Shown here piece after piece: positions 35,284-45,902 of a stretch of DNA of 64,000 bases. How positions within the stretch are numbered: the stretch's first letter is position 1; each line of letters opens with the position of its first letter. Under the pieces are notes generated by a model. It was not told the origin of the DNA. It saw nothing but the letters and a program-made list of their open reading frames with translations, and ran no database searches. Origin of the DNA: Acidovorax sp. A1169 (GTDB lineage Bacteria; Pseudomonadota; Gammaproteobacteria; Burkholderiales; Burkholderiaceae_C); assembly GCF_030704685.1 (NCBI RefSeq), contig NZ_JAUZDX010000011.1, positions 1 through 64,000 on the forward strand. The letters are read 5' to 3'. A program made the translations under genes and the position numbers.

Positions 35284-36638
35284 CCGCGCCGCAAACCCCT
35301 GCAGCTGCGCCCATTGAATCGGGCACACCACCGCTAACTGCTGACGGCCCTATGGAAGACGGCGCGCATGACGCTGACTTGACGGAATTGCTCGGGGAGC
35401 CAGCCGACCCACACTGGTACAGGAAACCAGCCATTTGGCTTGCCGTCACTGCAGCACTTGTGGCGGCCGGAGGTGTCTGGTGGTGGCTGTCAAATCGTGC
35501 AGCTCACGCGGCTCCGAGCTACAACACAGTGCCGGTGGGTCGCGGTGACATCTCTCTCACGGTCACTGCCAACGGCACGGTTCAACCGACGCGGGCTATC
35601 ACCGTCGGTAGCGAACTCTCTGGCACGGTGCTGAAAGTCAATGTGGATGTCAATGACAGCATCAAAAAGGGGCAGGTTATGGCCGTGCTGGACACTGCCA
35701 AATTGCGCGACCAGATCTTGCGCTCGCAGGCAATGCTTGCAGCATCGCGCTCCAAGCTCGCCCAAACCAGTGCGACCATCGATGAAGCCCGCGCTGCGTT
35801 GGGACGCCTTGAGGAAGTTGCACGCCTGTCCGGCGGCAAAGTACCTTCCAAGGCAGAAATCGATGCGGGCCGTGCCACGCTGGCACGTGCCGTTGCCGAC
35901 AATGGCAGTGCTCTCGCAGGCATCAGTGACGCTCAGGCGGCCCTTTCCACCGATCAGATCAATCTGTCAAAGGCATCCATCGCCGCTCCTGCCGACGGAG
36001 TGGTACTCACCCGCACGGTAGACCCTGGAAATGCAGTGGCTGCATCACTGCAGGCCGTTACGCTCTTCACCGTGGCCGAGGACCTGGCCAGGTTGCGTCT
36101 CTGGGTCTATGTGGACGAGGCGGATGTCAGTGCCGTGACGATTGGGCAGAACGCAACCTTCACGGTCAGTGCTTACCCCAGCCGACCTTTCCCAGCACGC
36201 ATTACCCGCGTGGGATTTGGATCCACCATCACTGACAACGTGGTCACTTACCTGACCTATCTTGATGTGGACAATCTGGACAGGAGCTTGCGCCCGGGTA
36301 TGACGGCCACTGCAACCATCATCGCCACTACGCGCAAGGACGTATTGCAGGTGCCAAATGCCGCGTTGCGCTTTGCTCCCGTAGCTGCTTCGGCCGACAT
36401 GCCTAAAAAGGGCTTCGCATCGGGAATGATACTGGGGCCCCCGAGATCTACGCGCAAATCCGCTGCAGCGGGTGCCAGCACGGCTGGTGCCAAGCAGGTC
36501 TTCGTCCTGCGCGATGGTGAGCCGGTCGCTGTAGCAGTCCATGCCGGTATCAGCGATGGGCATATGACTGAGATCACCAGTGGCGAACTCGCGGTTGGCA
36601 TGGCCGTCATCACCAGCCAGAAAATGGTGGTGAAATGA
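35280..36638 (+). CDS. Membrane-fusion protein of a MacA/HlyD type
   Basis: This 452-residue periplasmic adaptor has one membrane helix (IWLAVTAALVAAGGVWWWL), a lipoyl-like region (VNDSIKKGQVMAVLDTAKL), a helical hairpin (about 140-210) and a beta-barrel end. An N-terminal extension of about 50 residues precedes the helix. It overlaps its neighbours by 4 bp on both sides, which implies coupled synthesis. Confidence 0.9.
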   Translation: MTAPQTPAAAPIESGTPPLTADGPMEDGAHDADLTELLGEPADPHWYRKPAIWLAVTAALVAAGGVWWWLSNRAAHAAPSYNTVPVGRGDISLTVTANGTVQPTRAITVGSELSGTVLKVNVDVNDSIKKGQVMAVLDTAKLRDQILRSQAMLAASRSKLAQTSATIDEARAALGRLEEVARLSGGKVPSKAEIDAGRATLARAVADNGSALAGISDAQAALSTDQINLSKASIAAPADGVVLTRTVDPGNAVAASLQAVTLFTVAEDLARLRLWVYVDEADVSAVTIGQNATFTVSAYPSRPFPARITRVGFGSTITDNVVTYLTYLDVDNLDRSLRPGMTATATIIATTRKDVLQVPNAALRFAPVAASADMPKKGFASGMILGPPRSTRKSAAAGASTAGAKQVFVLRDGEPVAVAVHAGISDGHMTEITSGELAVGMAVITSQKMVVK

Positions 36639-37375
36639 ATGCGCCTTTGATCTCCTTGCGAAACGTCAGCAAGCGCTATGGCCATGGTGCCTCAGAGTTG
36701 ATGGCACTCAAGGGAATCGATCTGGATATCCATGCAGGCGAGCTTGTTGCAATCATGGGGCCCAGCGGTTCCGGGAAATCCACGGCCATGAACATTCTTG
36801 GCTGTCTGGATACCCCGACGGCCGGACAATACCTGTTCAAAGGGTCACATGTAGAGGCACTTTCACGCGATCAGCGCGCGAGGCTGAGAAGGCGATTCCT
36901 TGGGTTCGTTTTTCAAGGCTTCAACCTGTTGGCGCGAACATCGGCGCAGGAGAATGTAGAGCTCCCCCTGCTGTACCGCGGCGATTCGGCCCCCGCCCGG
37001 CGTGCCGCTGCGGTCAAGGCCCTTGACGCTGTCGGCTTGTCTGGCTGGGGGCATCACACACCCGCTGAGCTTTCTGGCGGCCAGCAGCAGCGCGTGGCCA
37101 TTGCGCGCGCCATTGTGACCCAGCCGGCGGTCTTGCTGGCCGATGAGCCCACCGGCAATCTCGACACCCAGCGAAGTCACGAGATCATGGGGCTGCTAAT
37201 GGCATTGAACAATGAGCATGGCATTACGGTGCTCATGGTGACCCATGAGCCCGACATGGCGGCCTACGCAAGGCGCATGGTGCACTTCGTTGACGGTCGA
37301 ATCGCCAGCGATGAGCCCAACCAGAACCCTACCATCGCCGCACCTGCTGGTCGGCTGGTCGGCGAGACCGTCTGA
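36635..37375 (+). CDS. ABC ATPase of the MacB/LolD type
   Basis: This 246-residue ATPase has Walker A (GPSGSGKS), the Q-loop, the signature ELSGGQQQR and Walker B ([11 protein letters not shown]). It belongs to the MacB/LolD class that works with an FtsX-type permease, encoded next. Unlike MacB itself, the ATPase and permease are separate polypeptides here. Confidence 0.95.
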   Translation: MNAPLISLRNVSKRYGHGASELMALKGIDLDIHAGELVAIMGPSGSGKSTAMNILGCLDTPTAGQYLFKGSHVEALSRDQRARLRRRFLGFVFQGFNLLARTSAQENVELPLLYRGDSAPARRAAAVKALDAVGLSGWGHHTPAELSGGQQQRVAIARAIVTQPAVLLADEPTGNLDTQRSHEIMGLLMALNNEHGITVLMVTHEPDMAAYARRMVHFVDGRIASDEPNQNPTIAAPAGRLVGETV

Positions 37376-37388
37376 GAGACGTTAACCG

Positions 37389-38606
37389 ATGCTGTTCTCG
37401 GTCTTCATGCTGGCGATACGTTCTGTGCAGCGCAATATGCTGCGCTCATTCCTCACTATCTTGGGGATCGTCATCGGTGTCAGCGCGGTGATCACGATGG
37501 TCACATTGGGTCATGGCGCAACGCTCGCCATCGAGACGCAGATCACAAGTCTGGGCACCAACCTGCTGATGATCAGCCCGGGTCAGCGCATTGCCGGTGG
37601 CGGTGGAAGCGGCGGCGGCGTGCCACAGTTCACCGAGGCCGATGCTGAGGCCATTGCTTCTCAGATCGGCGGGGTGGCTGCAGTGGCTCCGCAAGGGCGC
37701 ACAAGCGTGACGGTGGTAGCCAACGGCCGCAACTGGAGCACTGGCGTCACGGGTAGCACCAACGCGTGGTTCGAAACAGGCAATTGGAAGCTCGCTAGTG
37801 GGCGCCTGTTCGAAGCCCAGGAGCAGTTGGCGGGTGCTGCTGTATGCGTTATCGGAGAAACGGTGCGCCGGGAATTATTTGGCGGCGCATCGGGACAGTC
37901 TGGCCTGGGGCAGCAACTGCGGATCAAGCAGTTTTCCTGCGATGTCGTCGGCATCCTAGTGTCCAAAGGACAGGGTGGGATGGGTGATCAAGATGATGTG
38001 GTGGTACTGCCGCTGCATACGCTGCAGCGACGTGTCACTGGCAGCCGAAAGGTGAACTCCCTGTTGGTGTCCATGGAAGAGGGCAGCGACAGCGGGCCGT
38101 TGAAGGCCAGTCTGCGACAGTTGCTCAGAGAGCGTCGAAAGCTGTCCGAATCGGACGACGATAATTTCAACATCTTCGATACGCAGCAGCTTGCCGATAC
38201 CCTCTCCAGCACGATGGGAGTGCTGACGAGTCTGCTTGGTGCAGTCGCTGCGGTGAGCTTGCTGGTGGGTGGGATAGGCATCATGAACATCATGCTGGTA
38301 AGCGTGACAGAGCGAACCCGCGAGATTGGTCTGCGGCTGGCCGTGGGGGCACTGGAGCGCGAGGTGCTTCTTCAGTTCCTGATTGAGGCGGTTGTGCTAT
38401 CGGCGCTGGGTGGTTTGGTGGGGGTGATCATCGCCACAGGTGCGTCTTACGCATTGTCTAGCGTGATGGCCGTACCCTATGTGTTTGATCCAACGATCAA
38501 CCTGCTGTCCATGGTTTTCTCTGCGGCAATAGGCGTGCTCTTTGGCTATTTCCCGGCCCGACGCGCAGCCCGGATGGACCCGATCGATGCGCTCCGCCAT
38601 GAGTAG
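37389..38606 (+). CDS. FtsX/MacB-type ABC permease
   Basis: This 405-residue permease has one N-terminal helix (LTILGIVIGVSAVITMVTLG), a periplasmic MacB_PCD domain (about 55-250) and three C-terminal FtsX helices. The coupling segment VTERTREIGLRLAVGA is typical. It forms the inner-membrane part of a three-component exporter; the substrate is unknown (peptide, macrolide or lipid are possible). Confidence 0.93.
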   Translation: MLFSVFMLAIRSVQRNMLRSFLTILGIVIGVSAVITMVTLGHGATLAIETQITSLGTNLLMISPGQRIAGGGGSGGGVPQFTEADAEAIASQIGGVAAVAPQGRTSVTVVANGRNWSTGVTGSTNAWFETGNWKLASGRLFEAQEQLAGAAVCVIGETVRRELFGGASGQSGLGQQLRIKQFSCDVVGILVSKGQGGMGDQDDVVVLPLHTLQRRVTGSRKVNSLLVSMEEGSDSGPLKASLRQLLRERRKLSESDDDNFNIFDTQQLADTLSSTMGVLTSLLGAVAAVSLLVGGIGIMNIMLVSVTERTREIGLRLAVGALEREVLLQFLIEAVVLSALGGLVGVIIATGASYALSSVMAVPYVFDPTINLLSMVFSAAIGVLFGYFPARRAARMDPIDALRHE

Positions 38607-38638
38607 GCCTGGAACAGCTGAAGCAAAGGAAGCCACCC

Positions 38639-39394
38639 ATGAAAAACGTCACATCGACAAAGAATCAAAACTTGCCGCGCAGAAGGGGTTTCAGCACGAC
38701 GATGGCCCGCCATGCAGAACAGCATCGTAGCGATCGCACAGGTTGGTTGCGCGCCGCAGTTCTCGGTGCAAACGACGGAATTGTTTCAACCGCCAGCCTG
38801 GTCTTGGGTGTCGCCGCGGCAGGGGCTGACCATCGTACGGTCCTCCTGACCGGCACTTCCGCGCTGATCGCGGGAGCCATGTCCATGGCTGCTGGAGAGT
38901 ATGTCTCCGTCCATTCCCAGAAGGATACGGAGACTGCAGACCTGAGCCGCGAGCGCGCCGAACTCAAGCAGGACCCTCTGGGCGAACAAAAGGAGCTGGC
39001 AGGCATCTATGTCAAGCGCGGTCTGGATAGTGCGCTAGCGGATCAAGTCGCTCGGGAACTGATGGCCCGCGACGCGTTGGGTGCTCATGCACGGGATGAG
39101 CTCGGCTTGTCGGCCGTGACGGCTGCTCGTCCGATACAGGCTGCATTTGCTTCCGCTGCCAGCTTCTCTGTCGGAGCCGCTCTGCCTATCGCGGTGGTCG
39201 CCATTTCGTCGCCAGAGCGACTAATGTTGTGGGTATCTCTGTCCACCATCGGCTTTCTAGCCTGCCTTGGAGCCATTTCAGCCCAGCTTGGTGGTGCACC
39301 GGTGTGGGCAGGAACCTGGCGAGTTGCTCTTTGGGGCGCCCTGGCGATGGGTGTAACTGCCGGTGCCGGCGCTCTGTTTGGGGTGGTAGGTTGA
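38639..39394 (+). CDS. VIT1/CCC1-family metal transporter
   Basis: This 251-residue membrane protein has the VIT signature LGANDGIVSTASLVLGV and SMAAGEYVSVHSQKDTE, with five helices and a cytosolic three-helix metal-binding segment (about 95-155). The family carries Fe(II) or Mn(II). It lies 32 bp after the permease, so it may share a metal-homeostasis job or simply the transcript. Confidence 0.85.
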   Translation: MKNVTSTKNQNLPRRRGFSTTMARHAEQHRSDRTGWLRAAVLGANDGIVSTASLVLGVAAAGADHRTVLLTGTSALIAGAMSMAAGEYVSVHSQKDTETADLSRERAELKQDPLGEQKELAGIYVKRGLDSALADQVARELMARDALGAHARDELGLSAVTAARPIQAAFASAASFSVGAALPIAVVAISSPERLMLWVSLSTIGFLACLGAISAQLGGAPVWAGTWRVALWGALAMGVTAGAGALFGVVG

Positions 39395-39416
39395 TCTGTC
39401 GCCGAGCTCGGCAGGC

Positions 39417-41108
39417 ATGAGCATCCGTCCACCATGCAAGCTGACGTCTCGGCCGTCATGGATTGCCTTGGAAGAACACTGCGCAAGCATTCGGGAGCAG
39501 CATCTTCGTTCGCTTTTTTGCGCGGAACCACAACGCGGATCGCAGTACACCGTCGAGGCTGCGGGGCTGTACCTCGACTATTCAAAAAATCGAATCGATA
39601 GGCAGACTGTGCCGCTGCTTGCCAGGCTTGCAAGCGATTGCCAACTGCGCGAGAGGACCGATGCCATGTTTCGTGGTGATCTCGTGAACTGCACCGAGAG
39701 ACGCCCCGCATTGCACACTGCGCTGCGTACTCCTTTGGGTCACCGAATAGTGGTGGATGGCGTGGATGTAGTGCCCGATGTGCATGCGGTACTTGGCCGC
39801 ATGGCGATCTTCAGTGACCAAGTTCGCAGAGGCGGATGGACCGGTCATACGGGGCGGCCCATACGCAATGTCATCAATATCGGTATCGGGGGATCGGACC
39901 TTGGACCTGCCATGGCCCATGAGGCGCTGCGGCATTACAGCGAGCGGGCACTGAGCATTCGCTTTGTCTCCAACGTCGATGGTACGGATCTTGTCGAAGC
40001 CCTGCGCGAGATTGATGCTGTAGAAACACTATTTATCATCTGCTCCAAGAGCTTTAATACTTCGGAGACGCTCGCAAACGCGCGCTCTGCCCGGGCCTGG
40101 ATCGTGCAGCAGTTGGGTGATGAGGCCGCGGTGGCGCGCCACTTCGTCGCGGTCTCGGTGAATGCCGGGGCCGTGACGGAGTTTGGCATCGCAATGCCTC
40201 AGATGTTTCCTCTTTGGGATTGGGTAGGCGGCCGTAACTCCATCGCTTCTGCGATCGGCCTTTCTGTCATGGTGGCTATTGGATCGCCGAATTTCTTGCA
40301 GATGCTTGCCGGCATGCGGGCAATGGACGTTCACTTCCGGTCAGCACCCATCGAACAAAACATGCCGGCACTTTTGGGAATGCTCGCGATATGGAACACC
40401 AACTTCCTGGGTTCAGCTGCCCAGGCGGTGCTACCCTACGAGCAGTATCTGCGGCGCTTTCCTGCCTATCTTCAGCAACTCACAATGGAGAGCAACGGCA
40501 AGAATGTAACGACTGAAGGCCTCCCAGTTGGCGTGGCTACCTCGCCTATCATTTGGGGTGAGCCGGGCACCAATGGGCAGCACTCCTTCTTTCAACTGCT
40601 GCACCAGGGGACGCACCTGGTGCCATGTGATTTCATTGGCTTTGCCCAGGGTCTGAATTCTCTGGGTCATTCATCAGGGCAAGCCGATGGGCAGCACGAT
40701 TTTCTCATTGCAAATATGTTTTTGCAGGCGGAAGCCATGGCCTTCGGCAGGACGTTGGAAGAGCTACGTTTCGAAGGCCTGAATGACTGTGCGGCTGCTC
40801 ATCGCGTCCTGGAAGGAAATCGCTCCAGCAACACGCTGCTTGGAAATGTGCTTACTCCACACTCACTCGGTGTTCTTATTGCGCTGTTCGAACACAGTGT
40901 ATTTACCCAAGTAGTCTGGGATATCGACTCCTTCGATCAGTGGGGCGTTGAACTGGGAAAGGAGCTTGCGCAAGGCCTGTTCTTGGAGCTGCGCTCGCCA
41001 TCAGATAGAGATGCGGTGCATGACAGCTCTACGCAGGCGCTGATTCAAAGATACCGGTCCCTGCGCCGTACATGCGCGGAGGCAGCCATTGATTCCGGGC
41101 CGAGTTGA
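39417..41108 (+). CDS. pgi: Glucose-6-phosphate isomerase
   Basis: This 563-residue enzyme interconverts glucose-6-phosphate and fructose-6-phosphate. Signatures are INIGIGGSDLGPAM, SKSFNTSETLAN, NGKNVTTEG and GEPGTNGQHSFFQLLHQGT; the catalytic His/Glu and Lys are present. It is the last gene of the PRC operon, 22 bp after the VIT gene. It converges with the mutase gene. With phosphoketolase and aldolase nearby it feeds hexose phosphate into the bypass. Confidence 0.95.
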   Translation: MSIRPPCKLTSRPSWIALEEHCASIREQHLRSLFCAEPQRGSQYTVEAAGLYLDYSKNRIDRQTVPLLARLASDCQLRERTDAMFRGDLVNCTERRPALHTALRTPLGHRIVVDGVDVVPDVHAVLGRMAIFSDQVRRGGWTGHTGRPIRNVINIGIGGSDLGPAMAHEALRHYSERALSIRFVSNVDGTDLVEALREIDAVETLFIICSKSFNTSETLANARSARAWIVQQLGDEAAVARHFVAVSVNAGAVTEFGIAMPQMFPLWDWVGGRNSIASAIGLSVMVAIGSPNFLQMLAGMRAMDVHFRSAPIEQNMPALLGMLAIWNTNFLGSAAQAVLPYEQYLRRFPAYLQQLTMESNGKNVTTEGLPVGVATSPIIWGEPGTNGQHSFFQLLHQGTHLVPCDFIGFAQGLNSLGHSSGQADGQHDFLIANMFLQAEAMAFGRTLEELRFEGLNDCAAAHRVLEGNRSSNTLLGNVLTPHSLGVLIALFEHSVFTQVVWDIDSFDQWGVELGKELAQGLFLELRSPSDRDAVHDSSTQALIQRYRSLRRTCAEAAIDSGPS

Positions 41109-41184
41109 CCTGAAGTGTGCGGTGATCGAAGCAGCATGGCAAATCGTCTGACTGGCTTTTCGCAAGACGCAAGAGCCAGGGGTT

Positions 41185-41787
41185 TTACTCAGCGAGCGCG
41201 TGCTCGCTCCCACCACAATTCCACAGGGAAATGACACGCCGCTGTGGATGCGCGGGTTCGAATCCGAGAATACTGATCGACGCGGGGGCGAGGGTGAAAT
41301 GTTGGCCTTCCAGCACCGGCAGGCCTATCCACCTTGCCGCAAGCACACGGCCGAATTGGCCATGTGAGAAGAGTGCCACCTTTCCCTTGAGGTCTTTTAG
41401 TCGAGCGATGAGGCGGTCTGCGCGATGACTTACTTGTATTGGCGCCTCTCCACCAGGGCACCCGTCCTCCCAGATGTTCCAGTTTGTGTGCCGATTACAG
41501 ATTTCTGCAGTGCGCAAGCCCTCGTAGTCCCCGTAGCCCCATTCGGCCAGGTCGGGCTCTGTTCGCGCGGCGGCGCCCAGTCCAGCCAGGTCACAGGTCG
41601 CTTTTGCCCGCAGCCGAGGGCTGGTCAGAACCAGTGTGAATTTAAGCTCCTTCAAGCGCTGCGCCAAGCCCAGCGCCATCGATTCGCCGTGCACTGTTAG
41701 CGGCAACTCCGTGGCGCCTGTATGTTGGCCACTGACTGACCAGGCGGTTTCGCCATGGCGTATGAAGTAGATCTGAAGGGGGGTCAT
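41185..41787 (-). CDS. Histidine phosphatase / phosphoglycerate mutase-like protein
   Basis: This 200-residue protein of the histidine phosphatase superfamily has the RHG motif (IYFIRHGETAWS) and a second catalytic His (KVALFSHGQFGRV). It could be a mutase or a sugar-phosphate or alpha-ribazole phosphatase; the family does not settle it. The start at 41787 overlaps the end of the aldolase as ATGA, so they are coupled. Confidence 0.85.
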   Translation of the reverse strand: MTPLQIYFIRHGETAWSVSGQHTGATELPLTVHGESMALGLAQRLKELKFTLVLTSPRLRAKATCDLAGLGAAARTEPDLAEWGYGDYEGLRTAEICNRHTNWNIWEDGCPGGEAPIQVSHRADRLIARLKDLKGKVALFSHGQFGRVLAARWIGLPVLEGQHFTLAPASISILGFEPAHPQRRVISLWNCGGSEHALAE

Positions 41788-42893
41788 GCCGACTCTGGCG
41801 TTTCGGAATACCGACCTTGTATCGCGAGGCTGTTGCAGCGGGAGCGATGTATCAGCGCCTGTTGCGCCTCTGCTCGATTCGCATCCAATCCTGCCCAAAT
41901 TTCCAGTGCTGGATGTTGGAGTGCACGCGCGAAGGAAAACGATAGTTGCCAGGGCAGGACTGTGGCGCCTGGTGCCCCGCTTGGCTGACTCGGTGTACCG
42001 TAACGAACGTGCATCGCGTTCAGCCGTGTGCTGGCTAGCTTGCCGGACTGGCCTCCGGACAGAAAAGCGATTCCCGCTACGGCGGCCGGTACCGTCCTAA
42101 GAAGGCACTGAATCGTTGCATCTGCAACATCATCTGCTTCGTCAGTTGTCGGGGCTTCCAAGCCGGAGAACACCACGTTGGTCTTCAAGACGACCTCTTC
42201 CAGCAGCACCCCCTGGGTATTGAGTTGCTCAAACACGTGGCGCAGTAGGGCTTCTGAGACTTGTTGACAGCGCTCCAGATTGTGGAATCCGTCCATGAGT
42301 ACCTCTGGCTCGATGATGGGTACGAGACCTTCTTCCTGGCAAATGGCAGCATACCTAGCCAAAGCGTGGGCATTGGCTTCCAAGCATGCTCGGGTCGGAC
42401 TAGCGTCGCCGTGGATCTTGATAGTTGCACGCCATTTGGCAAATCGTGCTCCCTTACCCGTGTAAGAGCGGAGCCGTGCACGCAATCCGTCCAGTCCTTC
42501 TGTGACTGTTTCCCCTGGATGCGCCGCCAAGCGGGTGGCGCCTGCGTCCACCTTGATGCCTACAAGGATCCCCGCATCTCGGGCAACCTCGACGAAGGGA
42601 GTTCCGTCGGCGGTGGTCTGCCAAATCGTCTCGTCGCAGAGAATCAAGCCGTTGATGTACTGGTTCAAGCCCGGTGTAGTGATTAGCAAATCCCTGTAGG
42701 CGCGCCGCATCTCTACCGTGGGAGCTATGCCAGCGCTTTCGAGGCGTTTGTCGCACGTACCGTTGCTCTCGTCTATTGCCAGCAGCCCCTTGTTGGGCGC
42801 AACCATCGCATGGGCTGTCTCGATCAACCTATTTCCTCTCTCCGTGCCTCCCACGTCGCTGCCCAACCGACTCAAGTTATTCGACATTCGCAT
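41784..42893 (-). CDS. Class I fructose-bisphosphate aldolase
   Basis: This 369-residue aldolase is of the eukaryote-like class I type: KGLLAIDESNGTCDKRLESAGI, Schiff-base lysine in VVLKTNVVFSG, and the C-terminal phosphate region. It splits fructose-1,6-bisphosphate without a metal, suited to metal-limited cells. The start may be 42893 or 42887. It lies 214 bp after phosphoketolase, leftward, followed by the coupled mutase. Confidence 0.92.
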   Translation of the reverse strand: MRMSNNLSRLGSDVGGTERGNRLIETAHAMVAPNKGLLAIDESNGTCDKRLESAGIAPTVEMRRAYRDLLITTPGLNQYINGLILCDETIWQTTADGTPFVEVARDAGILVGIKVDAGATRLAAHPGETVTEGLDGLRARLRSYTGKGARFAKWRATIKIHGDASPTRACLEANAHALARYAAICQEEGLVPIIEPEVLMDGFHNLERCQQVSEALLRHVFEQLNTQGVLLEEVVLKTNVVFSGLEAPTTDEADDVADATIQCLLRTVPAAVAGIAFLSGGQSGKLASTRLNAMHVRYGTPSQPSGAPGATVLPWQLSFSFARALQHPALEIWAGLDANRAEAQQALIHRSRCNSLAIQGRYSETPESA

Positions 42894-43107
42894 GTTTGGG
42901 CCTATTCAGGTGGTTTGCCTCGAGGCGAGACAGCTCTCTGCGCCTGCAGCGAGAAAGTTTGGAGTACTTGGTGATGGTTGGGATTCATCGACGGCGATAG
43001 ACGTCTCGCGTTGAGGGCCGCCGTCCTCAGGCATCGGGGCTGGATGTCTTGCTCCATTTCCAGTGTCGGATCTCAGGCATGTCTCGGCCATGTTGGTCAA
43101 TGTATTG

Positions 43108-45408
43108 TTAGTGCTCAATCAGCTTCTCGCGTGTCAGCTGTTTGAGATAGTCAGCCTTGCTGCCCAGTTGGGGCAAGCATTCCACTGCGTCCTGCACCAA
43201 ATGGAACCGGTCCAGCTCGTTCTGCACTCGCATGTCGAAAGCTGTGGTGATCGTGCCTTCTTCACGGTACCCGTGCACGTGGAAATTTCGGTTTACCCGG
43301 TGGTACGTCAGCTGGTGCACAAGCGAGGGATAGCCGTGGAAGCCAAAGATGACGTGCTTGTCCTTGGTGAATATCGAATCGAAATCTGCATCACTGAGGC
43401 CATGTGGGTGTTCGCGGCGCGATTGAAGCTTCATCAGGTCCACTACGTTGATGACTCTGATCTTCAATTCGGGTAGGTGCGCACGCAAGATGGAAACGGC
43501 CGCCAGAACTTCCAGCGTCGGTGTGTCGCCACAACAGGCCATGACGATATCTGGGTCGCTCTCCTGGTCGTTGCTGGCCCAGCTCCAGATTCCAATTCCC
43601 TCACTGCAATGGACCAGTGCCTCGTTCATGGTCAGCCACTGTGGCAACGCGTGCTTCCCTGCTATCACAACGTTGACCTGGTTTCGGCTACGTAAACAGT
43701 GGTCTACGACAGAGAGGAGGCAGTTGGCATCTGGCGGAAGGTAGACCCGCACAATGTCTGCTTTCTTGCTGACGACATGGTCGATGAAGCCTGGGTCCTG
43801 GTGTGTAAAGCCGTTGTGGTCTTGCTGCCAAACGTGCGAGGTGAGAAGGTAGTTCAGAGAGGCAATGGGCCTGCGCCAAGGCAGTTCCCGCGTCACCTTG
43901 AGCCACTTGGCATGCTGACTGAACATTGAATCGACGATCCGGATAAATGCCTCATAGCTGTTGAACAGCCCATGTCGGCCCGTCAGCAGATAGCCTTCCA
44001 GCCAGCCCTGGCACTGGTGCTCACTCAGCATTGAGTCAAGAACTCTGCCAGTGGGTGCAAGGAACTCATCGCCAAGAATGACCTCCGCATCCCACTGCCG
44101 ATTTGTCACATCAAAAACTGCGCCCAGTAGATTAGAGACGGTTTCGTCGGGGCCGAAGATACGAAAATTCTGTTCGTTCTGGTTGAGCTTGACGACTTCG
44201 CGCAAATAGCTTCCCAGGACAAGAGTGTCCTGACTCTCCTGCGCACCAGGTGCTGGCACGGTCACCGCATACTGGCGGAAGTCTGGCAGCTTTAGTTCTC
44301 GGAGCAACAAGCCGCCATTGGCGTGTGGGTTGCATCCCATGCGGCGATTTCCCTTGGGGGCCAAGGCTGCAATCTCAGCTATCAAACGCCCGTTGCTATC
44401 AAACAGTTCGTCCGGCTTGTAGCTCTTCATCCAGCTTTCCAAGATCTGAAGATGCTCTGGAAACGCCGGGCTTACAGGCAGAGGAATCTGGTGTGAGCGG
44501 AACGTGTTCTCTACCTGCACACCTTCGAGCGCTTTGGGCCCGGTCCAGCCCTTGGGAGAACGTAAAACAATCATCGGCCATCGCGCGCGCACCTTGATGT
44601 TGCGATTGCGTGCATCGTCTTGAATCTGCTGGATCAGTTCTACTGCCGCATCTATGGCTGATGCCATGAGTTGGTGCATGGCCAGAGGATCGCTGCCTTC
44701 CACATAGATGGGTGCCCAGCCACATCCCCGAAAGTATTGATCGAGTTCGTCATGGCCGACGCGCGCCAGTAGTGTGGGATTGCTGATCTTGAAGCCGTTT
44801 AGATGGAGAATAGGAAGCACGGCTCCGTCGGTGATGGGATTGAGCAGTTTGTTGGAATGCCAAGCCGTAGCCAATGGCCCAGTCTCGGCCTCACCGTCAC
44901 CCACCACGCAGGCGATAACCAAATCTGGGTTGTCGAATGCAGCTCCAAATGCATGGCTGAGAGAGTAGCCAAGCTCGCCGCCTTCGTGGATCGATCCCGG
45001 TGTGGTCGGCGCCACGTGGCTGGAGATGCCTCCAGGGAAAGAGAACTGCTTGAACAGGGTCTTCATCCCTGCCAAGTCCTGCGTCACCGTGGGATAGACC
45101 TCACTCCACGTGCCTTCGAGATAGACATTGCTCACCAGTGCCGCTCCCCCGTGCCCAGGACCGGCAACATACAGCATGTTCAAACCGTACTTAAGGATCG
45201 CGCGGTTCAGATGCACGTAGATGAAATTCTGCCCAGGTACCGTGCCCCAGTGACCCACCAGCAATGGCTTGACATGCGCCATCAGCAGCGGCTCTCGTAG
45301 CAAGGGGTTGTCATACAGGTACAACTGTCCCACAGACAGGTAATTCGCAGCGCGCCAATATGCGTCCACCTTTTGAAGCAGTTCGGGCGCAAGCGTGTCG
45401 GTGGTCAT
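43108..45408 (-). CDS. xfp: Xylulose-5-phosphate/fructose-6-phosphate phosphoketolase
   Basis: This 766-residue thiamine-diphosphate enzyme cleaves xylulose-5-P or fructose-6-P to acetyl phosphate plus a sugar phosphate. Signatures are [37 protein letters not shown] and the diphosphate-binding GDGEAETGP. Acetyl phosphate gives ATP via acetate kinase, which is not in the window. It follows the 67-residue protein by 124 bp and probably shares the regulon element at 45811, together with the aldolase and mutase. Confidence 0.96.
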   Translation of the reverse strand: MTTDTLAPELLQKVDAYWRAANYLSVGQLYLYDNPLLREPLLMAHVKPLLVGHWGTVPGQNFIYVHLNRAILKYGLNMLYVAGPGHGGAALVSNVYLEGTWSEVYPTVTQDLAGMKTLFKQFSFPGGISSHVAPTTPGSIHEGGELGYSLSHAFGAAFDNPDLVIACVVGDGEAETGPLATAWHSNKLLNPITDGAVLPILHLNGFKISNPTLLARVGHDELDQYFRGCGWAPIYVEGSDPLAMHQLMASAIDAAVELIQQIQDDARNRNIKVRARWPMIVLRSPKGWTGPKALEGVQVENTFRSHQIPLPVSPAFPEHLQILESWMKSYKPDELFDSNGRLIAEIAALAPKGNRRMGCNPHANGGLLLRELKLPDFRQYAVTVPAPGAQESQDTLVLGSYLREVVKLNQNEQNFRIFGPDETVSNLLGAVFDVTNRQWDAEVILGDEFLAPTGRVLDSMLSEHQCQGWLEGYLLTGRHGLFNSYEAFIRIVDSMFSQHAKWLKVTRELPWRRPIASLNYLLTSHVWQQDHNGFTHQDPGFIDHVVSKKADIVRVYLPPDANCLLSVVDHCLRSRNQVNVVIAGKHALPQWLTMNEALVHCSEGIGIWSWASNDQESDPDIVMACCGDTPTLEVLAAVSILRAHLPELKIRVINVVDLMKLQSRREHPHGLSDADFDSIFTKDKHVIFGFHGYPSLVHQLTYHRVNRNFHVHGYREEGTITTAFDMRVQNELDRFHLVQDAVECLPQLGSKADYLKQLTREKLIEH

Positions 45409-45532
45409 GAATGATGGATCCTGTGTTCGTTTGCCTGACGTCGTTCAGGCAGCTTTCTTGGCAGATAGCGCCGTTCGGACGAGCTACCAGAATTTCTCAA
45501 GACATGGCTTGGGAGCAGTCATCTTCTGGCTA

Positions 45533-45736
45533 CTACCGAATTGGCTTTGCCGCTTCAGAGGGGATCACTTCAGGTCCAACAGGTACGGCCAATTCAGCCG
45601 CGTCACCAACGTCCTGTTCTTTGCTCTCGTGCGCGGTGTGCCGCAAAGGGCTTGCGCCACCTTCGTTGGCCCACCTCGACAGTGCAATCTTGCGCAAGTG
45701 CGCCGGCGAGAATGCATTCGGATCCTGTTCGATCAT
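45533..45736 (-). CDS. Hypothetical 67-residue protein before phosphoketolase
   Basis: Not recognised. The product begins MIEQDPNAFSPAHLRKIALS and is rich in Glu/Asp/Ala with a Pro-rich end. Support for a real gene comes from the regulon element 75 bp upstream in the correct orientation and from its position as first gene before xfp. Confidence 0.55.
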   Translation of the reverse strand: MIEQDPNAFSPAHLRKIALSRWANEGGASPLRHTAHESKEQDVGDAAELAVPVGPEVIPSEAAKPIR

Positions 45737-45810
45737 TGCCTTACTCCTGGTGGCTGGTGCGAAACGCTGCGTTGTCTCGCAATCCTAGGTTGGCCTACTT
45801 TGAGTAGGCG

Positions 45811-45832
45811 GTCTGTGCGTTGGAGTACATGG
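45811..45832 (-). promoter_or_regulatory. Regulon element for the phosphoketolase operon
   Basis: The proximal half is GTCTGTGCG; the distal half is weak. The -10-like CAACCT is at 45792-45787, 18 bp away. Confidence 0.65.
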
Positions 45833-45902
45833 GCCGCTTGGACAGGCTGCAGTCGATTCACCGTAGTACACCATTGCGGAAAATTGCCTGTGTCCACATG
45901 GC

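Noticed and set aside
42931-42955. Element-like CTCTCTGCGCCTGCAGCG before the aldolase
   Set aside because: Two mismatches in the best half and no good -10 at 18 bp. The aldolase is more simply read with phosphoketolase.
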